A stretch of DNA of 64,000 bases. Origin: Punctularia strigosozonata HHB-11173 SS5. Taxonomy: Eukaryota; Basidiomycota; Agaricomycetes; Corticiales; Punctulariaceae. Where the stretch lies: contig NW_006767437.1 of assembly GCF_000264995.1 (NCBI RefSeq), positions 2,025,755 to 2,089,754 on the forward strand. Reading direction: 5' to 3'. The position numbers and the translations under genes were made by a program. Below the pieces are notes generated by a model. It did no database searches. It was given only the letters and a program-made list of their open reading frames with translations, and was not told the origin of the DNA. This document shows positions 23,601 through 35,409 of the stretch, one piece after another (the first letter of the stretch is position 1; every line of letters starts with the position of its first letter).

Positions 23601-25440
23601 TTGGAACGGTTGAGCGGGAGAACATTGATCGGACCATCATCTTCTACGCGAACCAGATGCTGCGGACGATTGCGGTGTGCTACCGGGACTTCGCTGCCTG
23701 GCCGCCTCCGGGTGCTCATTACGAGAGCGAGGACGAGGTCGATTACGAGGACCTTGCTCGGGACATGACCCTCATCGGCATCACCGGCTTGGAAGATCCT
23801 CTCCGTCCTGGCGTCCGCGAAGCCGTAGCGACGTGTCACCGCGCCGGAGTCCGCATCAAGATGTGCACGGGCGACAACGTACTCACGGCTCGTTCCATCG
23901 CTCTGCAATGTGGTATCTACACCGCTGGCGGCATCATCATGGAGGGCCCTGTCTTCCGCGAGCTGGACGATCATGACATGCTCGAGGTCGTTCCACGTCT
24001 CCAGGTCCTGGCCCGTTCGTCGCCCGAGGACAAGAAGCTTCTCGTCAACAAGCTCCGGGAGCTCGGGGAAATCGTTGGCGTCACCGGCGATGGGACGAAC
24101 GACGGACCGGCGCTGAAGACTGCTGACGTCGGCTTTTCCATGGGTATCGCGGGTACGGAGGTGGCCAAGGAGGCGTCGGACATTATCGTTATGGATGACA
24201 ACTTCGCCTCGATCGTCAAAGCCATCATGTGGGGTCGCTGCGTTAACGACGCGGTGCGCAAGTTCCTCCAGTTCCAGATCGCGGTGAACATCACGGCTGT
24301 CATTGTCACGTTCGTTTCGGCCGTTGCTTCCAACGAGGAGGAGTCTGTACTGTCCGCCGTGCAATTGCTCTGGATCAATATCATCATGGACACGTTCGCG
24401 GCCTTGGCTTTGGCGACGGATCCGGCCTCGGAGTCTCTTCTCAATCGCCAGCCCGACAAGAAGACGGCGCCGCTGTTCTCTGTCGACATGTACAAACAGA
24501 TTCTTGGCCAATCGGCGTATCAAACGACCATCATCCTCATTTTCCATTTCCTTGGTTTCAAGATCCTGGGCTTCCAGCATTCCAGCGTCACGAAGACCGA
24601 GAATCACCATGACGCCATCGTGCAGACTATGGTTTTCAACGCCTTCGTCTTCGCGCAGATTTTCAACTCCATCAACTCGCGTCGCCTCGACAACCACTTG
24701 AACATCTTCGAGGGCATCACAAGGAATTGGTACTTTATGTCTATTACCTTAATCGGTTCGTGCTTTCCTCTTAGCTCGTATTCTGTGATAACCATAGCTC
24801 ACCATTTGTGTAGAGGTTGCGGTTCAAATTATCATCGTCTTCGTGGGCGGCTCGGCATTCCAGGTCACGCGCATCGGCGGACTCGAGTGGGGTATCTCCA
24901 TCGCGCTCGGATTCGTCTCTATACCACTCGGCGCGCTCCTTCGCATGATCCCCAACGCTCCCGTTGAGAAACTATTACGGACAGTGCGTCTGCTCCCGAA
25001 CCCTGAGGTGCTCCCCACGCGGGCCCCCGAGGGCGAATGGAACTCGGCGATTCAACTAGTCCGCGACAACCTAAATACCTTTGCGAATGTTCGGGGAGGT
25101 CGTCTCCGCTCATCGTCGTTCGCCATGAAGAGCCGCAAGTCTCAAATCAATGATGAACAGCGACCAACTATGTGCGTTACTTCCCTTCTGCACCCTCGTG
25201 CTTGCTTTGTTCATCGACGTTCACAGATCATCACTCATGACCATGGTACCTACCCTGGTTGCGACGACCGTCGGCGCTGGATGGGCACCACAAAAGGGTT
25301 CGTTATCGGACCCCGCGCATTCCGATCCATCGAAGTCCACCGCTGCTCTCTGGGAGGACAAGATTCAGGTTCATCCAGACACGAAACAGGATGATTACGC
25401 ATACCAGCGATGGGGCCGCCGGGGCTCCGCACCGCGATGA
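20675..25440 (+). CDS. pmc1: PMC1-type calcium-transporting P-type ATPase
   Basis: Seven exons: 20675-21877, 21933-22190, 22250-22571, 22629-22862, 22920-24755, 24814-25171, 25227-25440; 1474 residues. Type IIB Ca-ATPase features in order: actuator-domain signature DESGATGESD, PEGLPLAVTLALAFA in membrane segment 4, the phosphorylated Asp in DKTGTLTQ, KGASE in the nucleotide domain, GDNVLTA, and the hinge GDGTNDGPALK, then the C-terminal membrane segments. The protein pumps calcium into the vacuole or out of the cell. The N-terminal ~330 residues are Ser/Pro-rich and probably disordered, much longer than yeast PMC1. The last ~150 residues also lack structure. I chose the ATG at 20675 because it starts MPSPVIPSIVFDD just before conserved disordered blocks. 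An in-frame ATG at 20501 would add an unlikely 58 residues. Confidence 0.93.
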
Positions 25441-25773
25441 TCACTTACACCTGTGTATACACGACGACGCTCAACATTACATAGATTATTCACACCTTCC
25501 TGGAACTTACGAGAGAGGCTCAGGCGAGGGGCTGGCGTTCAAGATTTGACTGGACGCTGCGCGTACGCACATTGCAAAGAGCTAGCATACATCCTGGACG
25601 TACTAAGATACCACGCACACTCATGCCACGATCCGTAATGCATTTCATCTAGATCACCACGCACCGCCGCATAGGCAGACGTTTCTGTAGCATATCTGAA
25701 TCCAATCAGAATACCCTGATTTTGGCCCATTATGAGAGATGGTTTGGGCCGGCACTCTTGTGCACACGCTACG
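25441..25773. other. Short intergenic region
   Basis: About 330 bases between PMC1 and the hydrolase gene on the same strand. Nothing notable seen. Confidence 0.5.
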
Positions 25774-26637
25774 ATGGCTGCTGAATCTACCCCGCACTCT
25801 TTCGACCATGAACTGGTTACTCTTCCGTCAGGCCGAACGCTAGAGATGTCATGGACGGTACCTTCAGGTCATGCGTATTCTCAAAATGACCCAGCTCGCC
25901 TCGCGGTTTGCTTACACCCATGGTCTTGGCTGGGCGGCAACATGGACGACCCGTGCGTCGGATAGTGGTGTACCCCCACGACGAACCACGACTAAATGCT
26001 AGCTATGCTCCGCACTGGCTCAACAGGGTGCTTGCGTTACTCGAAGAACCTCTCGTGAGCAAGCGGTATCATGTCGTGCGCTACAACTCCAGGGGTGTCG
26101 GAAGGTCTCGCGGACGATCCTCGTTTACTGGCGCGTCAGAGGCCGAAGACCTTGAAGAGGTCGTTGGATGGGCGATGAGGGTGTTGTCTCACGTTGATTC
26201 TGTTGTAGTCGTGGTCAGTCCTGTTTCCTTTCTTACGTGTACGTAACAGGCGCTCATACCGACCTTAGGGCTATTCTCATGGTTCGCTGATTGCCTCCCG
26301 TTTGCCCATCCTTCCGCCCCCCACACGCACCCACCACGTCCTTCTGTCCTATCCGCTCGGACCGCGCTCGTGGCTGACGCTATTCCGCGGCAAGGAGTAC
26401 GACGCCGCGCTGGCTCGGCTCCTGCGCTCGCCAGGTGCGCACGTGTTGGTGGCCTACGGCGACCAAGATGAATTCACGAGTGACGCATCGTACGAGGGGT
26501 GGGTCAAGGAGCTGAGGAAGGTGGCAGGTGAGGGCGAGCATGTCCTCAAGGTTGTCAGGATACAAGGCGCGACGCACTTCTGGCGAGGCGAACGAGGCCG
26601 CGATATCGGCACCGCTCTTCAAGGATGGATTCCTTAA
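25774..26637 (+). CDS. Alpha/beta hydrolase (COG2945-like)
   Basis: Three exons: 25774-25952, 26003-26213, 26269-26637; 252 residues. The fold is recognisable from CLHPWSWLGGNMDDP (oxyanion-side strand), VVRYNSRGVGRSRG, the nucleophile elbow GYSHGS, the acid in YGDQDEFT, and the His in GATHFWRG. These form a complete Ser-Asp-His triad. The pattern HP..GG, RFN.RGVG.S and G.S.G matches the small bacterial and fungal hydrolases of COG2945. The substrate is unknown. The second intron separates VDSVVVV from GYSHGS and begins GTCAGT. Confidence 0.82.
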
Positions 26638-27615
26638 AATCCAGGCGGACCTTATGCGCCGTTTCAGGGAAGGCCCCGCGCCTATTTCAGGATTCAAGAC
26701 GCTCGCGTTCAGCAATTGCATTCCCAGAGCCATGCTTTCCTACGAGATGTTCGGACCAGTCATCGGTTTATGCCTGTATCCTCACTCATTCATTGACCTC
26801 GTCTCCTTGGCCTCCTCAAACGTACATTGATGCTACCCCACTTCTGCGTAGGATTCCGTCGGGTTATGCGACGTGCGACGTGACGACCTGCTGAGGGCCT
26901 GCTCCGCTGCCCGACCGGAACGCATGTTAACGTTCAACCTTCGGGCATTCATGTTCCATGTGCTTATGCTCAACACAGCAATCAACTGGAAGCCCTCTCG
27001 CCAAAACTTCGGACAAGGCTCAATCGCAGATGATCATCCTAACGATGCTTCGACTTGACGTCATCCGGCCCGCTTTGCCTCCGCCCAGTGTTTGTATCTC
27101 CTTCCCAAAGGTTCCTGCCTCGGTACCGGTTCCTGCGGCAACCACTCCTGCTTTCCCCTATCACCTGATGAACCAGAACTGCTGGTCAGTGTCCGTAGTC
27201 GGCAGTTGTCGCGTTTCTCGTCCTACGGAACGGAAATCGCCAAACGGCCCGTCGGAGGACGTTCTGCACAAGACGTGATCGTGAATTGCCTCCGCGAACA
27301 GATGCTCATCAGGGGAACGCCTAGCGTTGCTCTCATTCCGCCCTTTCTCTATCACTCAAAGAGCATATCCCGGGTCCACCTGACCCGGCATCGGACTGAT
27401 GATCTGCCCCGTTCACGCTGCATACTGTCCTTCATGCCTGTTTTTCCGTCAATGGGGGAACCACCTACCGACGCGTGCTACGTAGGAAGTCGGCGGACGT
27501 TATTGCATACCGTTCAGCGGCCTCCGATTAATGGGCTCAGGAAGTATAAAGTGCGCTGCCCGCCGTGCGATTGTCATTGTCGGTCGACCCATCATTCGCG
27601 CCTCTCAAGCCACTC
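26638..27615. other. Intergenic; GH12 promoter
   Basis: About 980 bases without a supported gene. The only clear element is a TATA box at 27545-27550. Confidence 0.5.
27545..27550 (+). promoter_or_regulatory. TATA box of GH12 gene
   Basis: TATAAA, about 66 bases above the ATG at 27616. Confidence 0.6.
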
Positions 27616-28596
27616 ATGCGTTTCTCCGTCGTCCTCTCGCTCGTCGGCGCCGCGCTCGCCACACCCGTGCTCGAGAAGCGCCTCGACACCTCGACGCATT
27701 GCGGGCAGTGGGACACGGTCACCGCGTCCCCGTACAGCCTGCTCCTTGACCAGTTGCGTGAAGCGTGGCTCGGTGATTCATGCAAGCTGACATTGTTTCT
27801 ATCAGATGGGGCTTGAGCGACGCGACGTCCGGCTCTGACTGCGCGTCTATCACGTCGCTCAGCGGCACGACCATCGCTTGGACGACGACCTTTGACTGGG
27901 TCGGTGGTACCAGCGTCAAGAGTTTCACTGACATCGAGGTCGGTTGATCCGCGTCCGTAGGCGCGTTCTCTCCGCTGACACTGAACATCCGAACAGCTCA
28001 CCTCGGGCGTCAACGTCCCGCTGAGCTCGATTACCAGCGCGCCCTCGACGTGGAAGTGGTCGATCAGCTCCTCAGGCACGGTCGTGGCGGACGTCGCTTA
28101 CGACCTCTTCACGTCCGCAACATCAGGGGGATCGAACGCATACGAGATCATGATCTGGCTCGCCAACTACAACTCGGGCCCGATCTCGTACACATACAGC
28201 TCGTCCGGGTCGGCGGTCGCGATCAAGACGGGCGTGAGTCTCGCGGGCTACACCTGGAGTCTGTACTACGGCTCGAACGGGTCCAACTACGTGTATTCGT
28301 TCCTGCCGAGCAGCACGATCACGAGTTTCAGTGGTGATGTCAACTTGTTCCTCAAGGTATGTGTTGGTGAAAATGCGAGGAGAGGGGAGCATGCTCTGAC
28401 CATACGATTGGCAGTATTTGACGAGCAACGGCTATATCTCTTCCTCGCAATACCTGACCACGGTATGCAATACCCATTCCACAGCATTATTTCGGATTTC
28501 TAACTTCAGCGATACTAGGCTCAAGCTGGCGTGGAGGCTACTTCGGGATCTGCGACGATCACGACTTCTGCGTACAGCCTAGTCATCAACTCGTAG
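27616..28596 (+). CDS. Secreted GH12 endoglucanase / xyloglucanase
   Basis: Five exons: 27616-27752, 27806-27938, 27997-28356, 28415-28462, 28519-28596; 251 residues. A signal peptide (MRFSVVLSLVGAALATPVLEKR, with a Lys-Arg propeptide site) precedes the mature enzyme. The GH12 jelly-roll marks are present: HCGQWDTVTASPYSLLLDQWG, WKWSISSSG, VAYDLFTS and NAYEIMIWLANY with the catalytic nucleophile Glu, then AGVEATSGSA with the probable acid/base Glu near the end. Length is normal. No cellulose-binding module follows. GH12 enzymes cleave beta-1,4-glucan or xyloglucan in plant cell walls and are common in wood and litter decayers. Sequence alone does not tell endoglucanase from xyloglucanase. Confidence 0.92.
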
Positions 28597-28950
28597 TTTA
28601 TAACCTTGGTCCTACCTCGCTGTTCGACATGTATACCTATGTATTCGACCCTTTGACACCTTCACGAGCGTCAAAACAAACCTAAGCGCCAGCACCGGAA
28701 TATGTCGGCGACAATGTCTGATCGAGATTAGCGATCACCCTGACAACAAGGATACAGCCTTTTTCGACGGAATCATTGATCCGAGCAGGAGGTTGAGCGA
28801 ACGTGGAACTCGGCGTCATTTCCGTTGAGACGCTTTGCTCAGACGACCAACACCGAGTTCTGTTCACGCATCCATCTCTTCGCGCCTGTGCTGGCATCGG
28901 CGAACTTCTCCCCTCTCTGACTTGAAGTACTTGCCCTACCAACCACCCAC

Positions 28951-30737
28951 ATGTACGTATCGCGTCTTCGATCATCGTACTGCATGTCTCACCACACGTT
29001 GGTTGGACGTGCAGGCCGCTCCCCGACGAACGACCGCGCCAGAGCGTCGCGAACCTCATCGGCAGGTTCGAACAGCAGACGAAGAAGGCGCCGGCCTCGA
29101 CCCCGCCTGGCGCGCGCAGCCTCAGTGCCGCCTCCAACACGTCCGCCGGCGGCGACTCGGCCAAGATCGAGGCCAAGGAGCGCCGCGAATGGCCGCCCGT
29201 GAACATTTCCAAGCTTGCGGAGCGCGCCGTCGCCGCCGGCGCGTTTTCCCCGCCGCGCGAGGTGCCCACCAAGTCGCCCTCCCCACCCGCGGAAGCGGCG
29301 CCTGCCCCGCTGATCCCCGACGCGACGCGTCTGCCGACGCCGCCTCCCGAGGTGTCGCTTCCTCCCCCTGCCCCGGTGTCGGTCGTGATCCCGGAAATCA
29401 GGCCGGCGGAAGAGCCGACGCCCAAGCCCACCGCTGCAGCCGCCGCGCCTTCCCCGACGACGCCCAAGCCGAAGACGTCTTCTCCTGCTGCAGCGAAGAA
29501 GCCTGCCACGAGTTCCACCAGCACCCCCGCATCCAAGGCGAAGGCTACGCCCACCTCCACGCGCACCCCTGCGAAGGCGGCCGTCAAGTCTCCCCCCTCC
29601 GCGTACACCTCCCCGCGTCCACTCAAACCGCAGCACACCGGCGGATCGACCGCCACCACCGCGTCGTCGACGCGCACACCGGCACGCGCCACGGCCAAGT
29701 CGCCCGCGCCCACCCCCGCGCGGGCCAAGACACCCTCCCGCCCGAAGACGCCGTCCGCATCCACCGTCTCGCGCCCGAAGACGCCCTCGTCCGGCCTATA
29801 CGCGCCCACCGCCGCATCCCTCGCCCGCGCGCGTAATTCCGGCCCACCCGTCCCGACGCCGGTCAAGCGCGCGAGCCTCAGCGGCGACGTCGCCGAGCGC
29901 TTGAGCAAGCCGACCGCGTCCTCCGTCGCGAAAGCCCGCGCGCCCGTCGCGACGTCCCCGCCCACGACCACCGCCAAGAAGGCCACGGCATCTACGAAAT
30001 CGGCAACGCCGACGCCGACGAAGCCGGTGCCCAAGACGGGCGTGGCCAAGGGCCCTGCCGCGGCTGCGCAGCGCGGCCTCAAGAACCTGAAGATTGGATA
30101 CGCGCCCGTGAAGTTCAAGCAGGAACGGGAGAAGAAGGAGAAGGAGGCGAAGGCGGCTGAGGCTCTGGGCGGAGCTGCTGTTGTGGGATCAGGTGCCGTG
30201 GCTGCTGCTGAAATTGCTCACGAGGAGGATGTCGAACATGCGGAGGAGCACGAGGAGTTGCATGAAGAGGTTCACGAAGGGGTTGAGGCTCATGAGGAGG
30301 CGGACGAGCAGTTTGAGGATGAGGTCCATAACGAAGAACATGCAGTCGAGGAGGATGCTCCGGTGGAACATCATAACGATTCTGTTACTGAACCGGAGCC
30401 GCAGGTTGAGGCGGCCGTGGAGGAGGCTGTAGCCGCAAGCGAACATGAGAGCGAACCGAACCCCGAATCCGTCGATCCCGCCTCCGCCCTGCATTACGCT
30501 CCCGACGCCGAGCCGTCGCCCACCGCCGAGGCGGAGCACAGCGCCTCTCCGGTTCCAGAGGAGGACGTGCACGCCGCTGTACATGAGGAGGAGGAAGACG
30601 CGGCTGTCGGCAAGAGCACCGGCGACGACCTTGAGGACATGGTAAACATGCTCCAGTCCGGCATCCCCAAAGCCCGCCCGGTCAGCGTCTGGAGCATCCC
30701 CGACGTGGTCGACGCCGAGATACCCGACGAAGAATGA
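28951..30737 (+). CDS. Pro/Ala/Thr/Lys-rich disordered protein with acidic C-terminus
   Basis: Two coding exons, 28951-28952 and 29015-30737, giving 574 residues. The frame opens only if AT (28951-28952) is joined to G (29015) across a 62-base intron, making ATG and MPLPDERPRQSVANLIGRFE. That start matches a short conserved N-terminal motif (QSVANLIGRFE) of Agaricomycete hypothetical proteins. Most of the chain is low complexity: TP/AP repeats with many basic KTP-type motifs (about residues 60-320), a charged helix KFKQEREKKEKEAKAAEAL, then a Glu/His-rich acidic stretch. The C-terminus (DDLEDMVNMLQSGIPKARPVSVWS) looks structured and conserved. The basic TP repeats hint at microtubule or nucleic-acid binding, but that is inference. 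Confidence 0.75.
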
Positions 30738-31437
30738 AGAGAAAAAAGTTATGAATGACACGACATTTGCTCCGTTCTTCTCCAACACACATGTATGTTT
30801 ATCGGCTTTCCTTCTCTCTTGTCGAATGCCCCCGGATTCCCAATGTATACAGGTACGCTACTCAGGCTCGCTCACATGCGAAGTTTACTGACTGCTAGTT
30901 CCGTCGTACACAGATTGCAAAACTTTGACGACTTGACCACGTTCTCTCCTTGCTTTCCTATGCTACAGTTCCCTTTGTCAGTGAATCCCTTTCTTGTGTA
31001 TACATCTCGGACGATTGGGTACTACACACAGGGCTTCATGGTCCGGGGCACTCCGGTATCTTAGAAGTGGTTTGGCTATATACCCGTGCCTAGACATAAT
31101 ACGACGCGATTGCAATTGGTTCTTGACCGTGAGGAAAGATATGCCGGGCTCCTGTCGTGCATAATGATTCTCTCGATAGGCACTTACAGGTACGCGCGAT
31201 TGGTCAGATCAAAGGTGTCACAACGATACGCAGTACACCAAAGGATACAGTTTTAGCACCGTCTACTACAGGAAACAAAGCAAAGTCGTACATTAAAGCA
31301 TCATCATACAGTCGTCAAATCCCGAGTCCGTCATATCGTGAACGTCGCGTCGTAGAACAACAGAACCAAAATAACAAGTCCAACAATGCAAGGCCAATAA
31401 GGTGAAGGGCGCGACCACATTACACAGAATCGTATCT
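30738..31437. other. Convergent 3' region
   Basis: About 700 bases between the 3' ends of two convergent genes. It should contain both untranslated tails and terminators. No gene seen. Confidence 0.5.
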
Positions 31438-34400
31438 TCACCGCGTCAAGTTATCGGAAGAGTGATTTGGAGACGGGTTCGCAACGTAGAGGGGAGCCTT
31501 CGGGGCGAGACCGTAGAGCCCGCCGCCCCTGCTGGTTCGTTTCGGCGAGCGCACCTCGCGCTGCCGAGTACTGCGCTCTTCCGGCGGCGGCGGGCTCGTC
31601 GGTGCTTGCTCCAGCGACATCCGCCGCTCGTACGCACGCACACGTTCGGCGACGGCCGATGCGCGGCGCGGCGGGTTCGGCCGTTGTCCTGACGCAGTCG
31701 AGCTCGAGCTCGCCTCGGACTCGCCGCTGTGGCCGCCTAGGCTGCGCTCATCTGCGGTCATCTCGGCGGGGGAGTCGATCGTCGGAGCGCCGCGCTCCGT
31801 CCCGCTACCGCTGCCGTCGGCAGACTCGACGACGGAGAGCGCGAGCGTCGGGCGGGCGTCGCGGCGCCACGGCGTGCGCGCCGACTCGGCGCTGCTCGCC
31901 GTGCTCGGGGTCGTCACGTGCGATGAGCTGTCGCGCTTGACGACGTCCATCGTGCCGCCCATACGCTCGATCGCCTCCGAGTCGGCCGTGTGCGCCGTCT
32001 GCAGCGAGCTCGCCGACTTGCCGTGCTGCGGGTACGCGTATCCGTGGTGGTGATGGGGCTGATGCTGTTCGTTGGTGGAGGATGCGGCAGAGTCGCTGCG
32101 GTGGTGGGAGGATTGGGGCGAATGCTGGGAACCGGAGGACTCCTTGATGGGGATGAGGCGCGGGGGCGGGTTGGGATCGCGGAACTCGAGCGCGGGACGC
32201 GAGGAGCCCGACTCGGACGCGGCAGAGCCCGACCGGCGGCGCTCGAGGATCGACCCGGGTGCGAAGCGGCTCCACCAGCTGCCCGACCGGCGCATCCGCG
32301 CCGAGGGCGCGTTCGGGCTTGGGTTGGCGTCAAGGATAGACGTCGGCCTAACCTGCGGTGAACGCGAGCTCTCGTGCGACAGGCCGGATAGGAGCGGCGA
32401 CTCGCGGGACGCGCGGTGAGCAAAGTCCAGCGTCGACGACGACGGATCGGATAGGCTTGCGTGTGCTTCGGAGAGCGCTGCAGAACGGGCGAACGCGCCG
32501 CTACCGGACGAGGTATCCACGGACGGCCGCTCCGACACGGGCGAGAGGACATCGACCGAAACGCCGCCGGGCATCATCCCGCCGGGCATCACCGCGCGTA
32601 TCGCTGGTTTCTCCTCTTTCGGGAGCGCGCCGTACGGCTCGTCGAGATACTCTGTTAGATCCTCCTCGTCGTCGCGCTCGCCCGGGTCAGCGAACGGGTC
32701 GTTGTACGACCACGTCGAGCTCTGCGTCGCCTGCCTGCCCGCGCGCGGGCGCTGTGGCCGAGCGGCGCCGATCGGGAGCGGCATCTTCTCGCTCAGGCTG
32801 AGGCTCGGCGCATGCCCCCGCCGCGAACTGGCCGCCATGAGCGCCTCCTCGTCGCCGAACGGGTCGTACCCGCCGTAGAGCATGCCCGGATCTTTCTCCC
32901 GCCACGCGACCGACCGCGAGCTCCCGCTTCCCTGCCTCCGCGTGCTCGTCGCCACCGCCGTCCCTCCGGCGATCATCGCGCCGACAGATCGTAACGACGC
33001 CCAACTGCCTTGCATGATGTTGCCGAATGTCGGCCTCTGCGAGGGCACTCGCCGGCCGGAGGACGTCGTGCTCGAGCTGCCCTGACGCCGCACCCGCGCG
33101 CCCGACTCGTCGTAGTACCATCCGTCCGTGCCGTGATAGTAGTCGAACGAGCGTGCGTCCTCGTTCGCGAGCATATCTCGTCGCTCCCTTGCCTGTGTTG
33201 CGCCGATACCGGCGCCGAGGATCGAAGATAGGCCGAGAGCCGCAGCGACGCGCCCGAGGGTGTTGGTCGGTGGCCCTCCGCGTGCAAGGGAGCGTACTGC
33301 AGCAGCGCCGCCGTCCGCATGCGGTGATTCTTCGTCAAGGTCGCCGTCTTCGCTGCCGCCAAGGCGTGGAGCGCCGCCGCCGCCGCCGATAAGGTGGAAC
33401 CGGTGCGCGCGGACACGGCGGCGTCGGAGGCAGAAGCCGACGGTGGCCAAACCCGCGAGGAGACCTAGCACGCCAAACGCGAGGCCGAGACCGAGCGCGA
33501 GCTTATGAGAGGCGGATGAGGTACCAGAATCGTCACCACCTCCGCCGTCGCCGCCATCTGATCCGGAGGTGGCTGATGGATCGCCGGACTGGGTAGCCGT
33601 ATGATGTCCTCCTTTCTTGCTCGTCGTCTTCGTCGCGGTCTCGGACGCCGTCCCGGACCCGGATCCCGTTCTTGTGACGCCGGTAATCGTGGATCCGTAA
33701 GGGCCGGTGGTAGTGCCGGTGGGTGTGCCGCCGGTGACGATGGTCTGCGAGTAAGGGAGAGTGGTCATGTAGCTTGGCGTTGCGGGCGGTTGCCAGGAGG
33801 AAGTCATAGAGCCGCTGCCGACGTCGTAGACTTGCAGGTCGGCGGGAGCGGGGCCGGAGGTGCCAAATCCTGTGAGCGTCGTCAGCCGCGCTTCACATGG
33901 GCGAAAAAATATCAGACCATACCGAAGCCGAAGACGACGCTCGATCCGTAGTACGCCGCGAAATGATCGATGCGTTGGCCGACCGAGGATAGCGCGTCGA
34001 CCTGGGTCCAAACCGCCGGCGACTTGCTGACATCGAGCATCCAACCGTCGCTCATGAGGTTCTGCAGCGTGCCGTCACCGCCGCCTTGTATGAGGATCTT
34101 ACCGCTTCCGATGTAGGCGTACGCAAAGTTACGCCTCGGGTTGGGCAGCACGGACGTGTCGACGGACAACGTTGACCAGGACAGCGTCGACTGGGTGGTA
34201 TCGAGGACCCAGATGTCAGACAGGGGAAAGAGGGAAGAGCCGCTGTAGCCTCCGAAGATAAGTATCCTGCCGTCCTCGAGAACGACGGATGCGTGGCCGT
34301 ATATGGTGCCAGGGGAGTTGTCCGTAGGCAGCTGATGGAAGTCGGGTCCGGAGGGATCGTAGAGCCAGTCATCGCTCAGAGCGCTCGCGCCGTCCACTTT

Positions 34401-35055
34401 TAATCCACCAAAGATGTACACCACGCCGTCGACGGTAGCCGTGCGATGGTATATTCGCCGGAGCGGCTCTCCGGCCCACGACGCGTCTTCGCACATGAAC
34501 GACGGCTGGAGTCGGTTCATGATTTCGGCGAGCGCGGCGCTGTCGGACGACTCAGGCAGGGACTGGGAGTTGGGCCCGGGGTCGCCGCCGAAGAGGAGGA
34601 GCTCGGTGGTGAGGAAGGCGGAGAGGGAGTGGAAGGCGACGGCGGGGCCCTGGGTGGTGCACGAGTTGGAGGATCCGCCGACGTAGTCCCACGGCGGATC
34701 GCTCGGGTCGAACGGGGACGATAATGACAGGAACAGTAGGTCGTTGTTGTTCTGCGCGGAGTGGTATCCGTACTTCCCGATCCGGATGCTCAGCTCGGGT
34801 GCGGGTTGTGCGAGAGATAGCTGGGATACGCACTGCGTTGTACTCGTCCGTCTTGCCGCCGTGTATGAACAGCACATCGTTCACCAGCGCCGCGGCCTGT
34901 CCCCACCTGGCGCGCATGTGTCAGGATTCATAAGACTGCCGAAACATGTGTCGGAAGTTCAGGGCGGCGTACCTCGGGAGAGGCGAGTAGGCCGAGACAA
35001 GATCGAGCACGAGGCCAAGCAGGGAGAGGACCAGAAGAGGGTTGCAGCCAGGCAT
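31438..35055 (-). CDS. Kelch-repeat receptor-like membrane protein
   Basis: Four exons: 34973-35055, 34834-34906, 33923-34751, 31438-33869; 1138 residues. A signal peptide (MPGCNPLLVLSLLGLVLDLVSA) leads into a beta-propeller of kelch-type blades, each with GG pairs (LFIHGGKTDE, VYIFGGLKVDG, ILIFGGYSG, ILIQGGGDGT). A Thr/Gly/Ser-rich stalk follows, then one membrane helix (about LALGLGLAFGVLGLLAGLATVGFCL) with a basic stop-transfer RRRRVRAHRF, and about 580 cytosolic residues rich in Ser, Arg and Pro. Fungal kelch proteins of this layout sit in the plasma membrane and link polarity or wall sensing to the cytoskeleton, but no partner can be named here. Confidence 0.85.
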
Positions 35056-35409
35056 GGTGGCGGCAAGGGATCGTTTAGGAATCGTTCATGTAACAACGGG
35101 TCGTGAAATGTCGTGAAGCGGAGGAGTACAGTAACTAACTTGCAGCAGTGGGGCCTGACGCAACCACTCGCCTGCCCAGATCAGGAAACCAAACCACACG
35201 ATGCACCGCCACTCGGCTCCGGCACGTCAACTCAGTTGCCGGTCCGAGGCCGTTCGCCGAGGGTTAGGGCGAAGCACGTATATGACTGCATGATCATAGG
35301 ACGAAGTACTTAGGAGCATTACAAAGTGCATAGTATGACGAATCCAGGCAGTTTCATGATATCGTGGGGGTCGAGCACGGAAAACAGCAGCGACAGGAGA
35401 GGAAAGCGC
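35056..35409. other. Promoter of kelch gene and tail of paladin-like gene
   Basis: About 350 bases between two minus-strand genes. No further feature seen. Confidence 0.45.

Noticed and set aside
23354-24697. 447-codon minus-strand frame opposite PMC1
   Set aside because: Antisense shadow of the ATPase. The plus strand holds the DKTGTLT and GDGTNDGPALK motifs, and this frame shows no motif of its own.
28682-30118. Long minus-strand open frame of 478 codons opposite the TP-rich gene
   Set aside because: It is the antisense of a GC-rich, codon-biased coding region. It is rich in Ala/Gly/Val/Arg with no family motifs, and the plus strand has the conserved termini.
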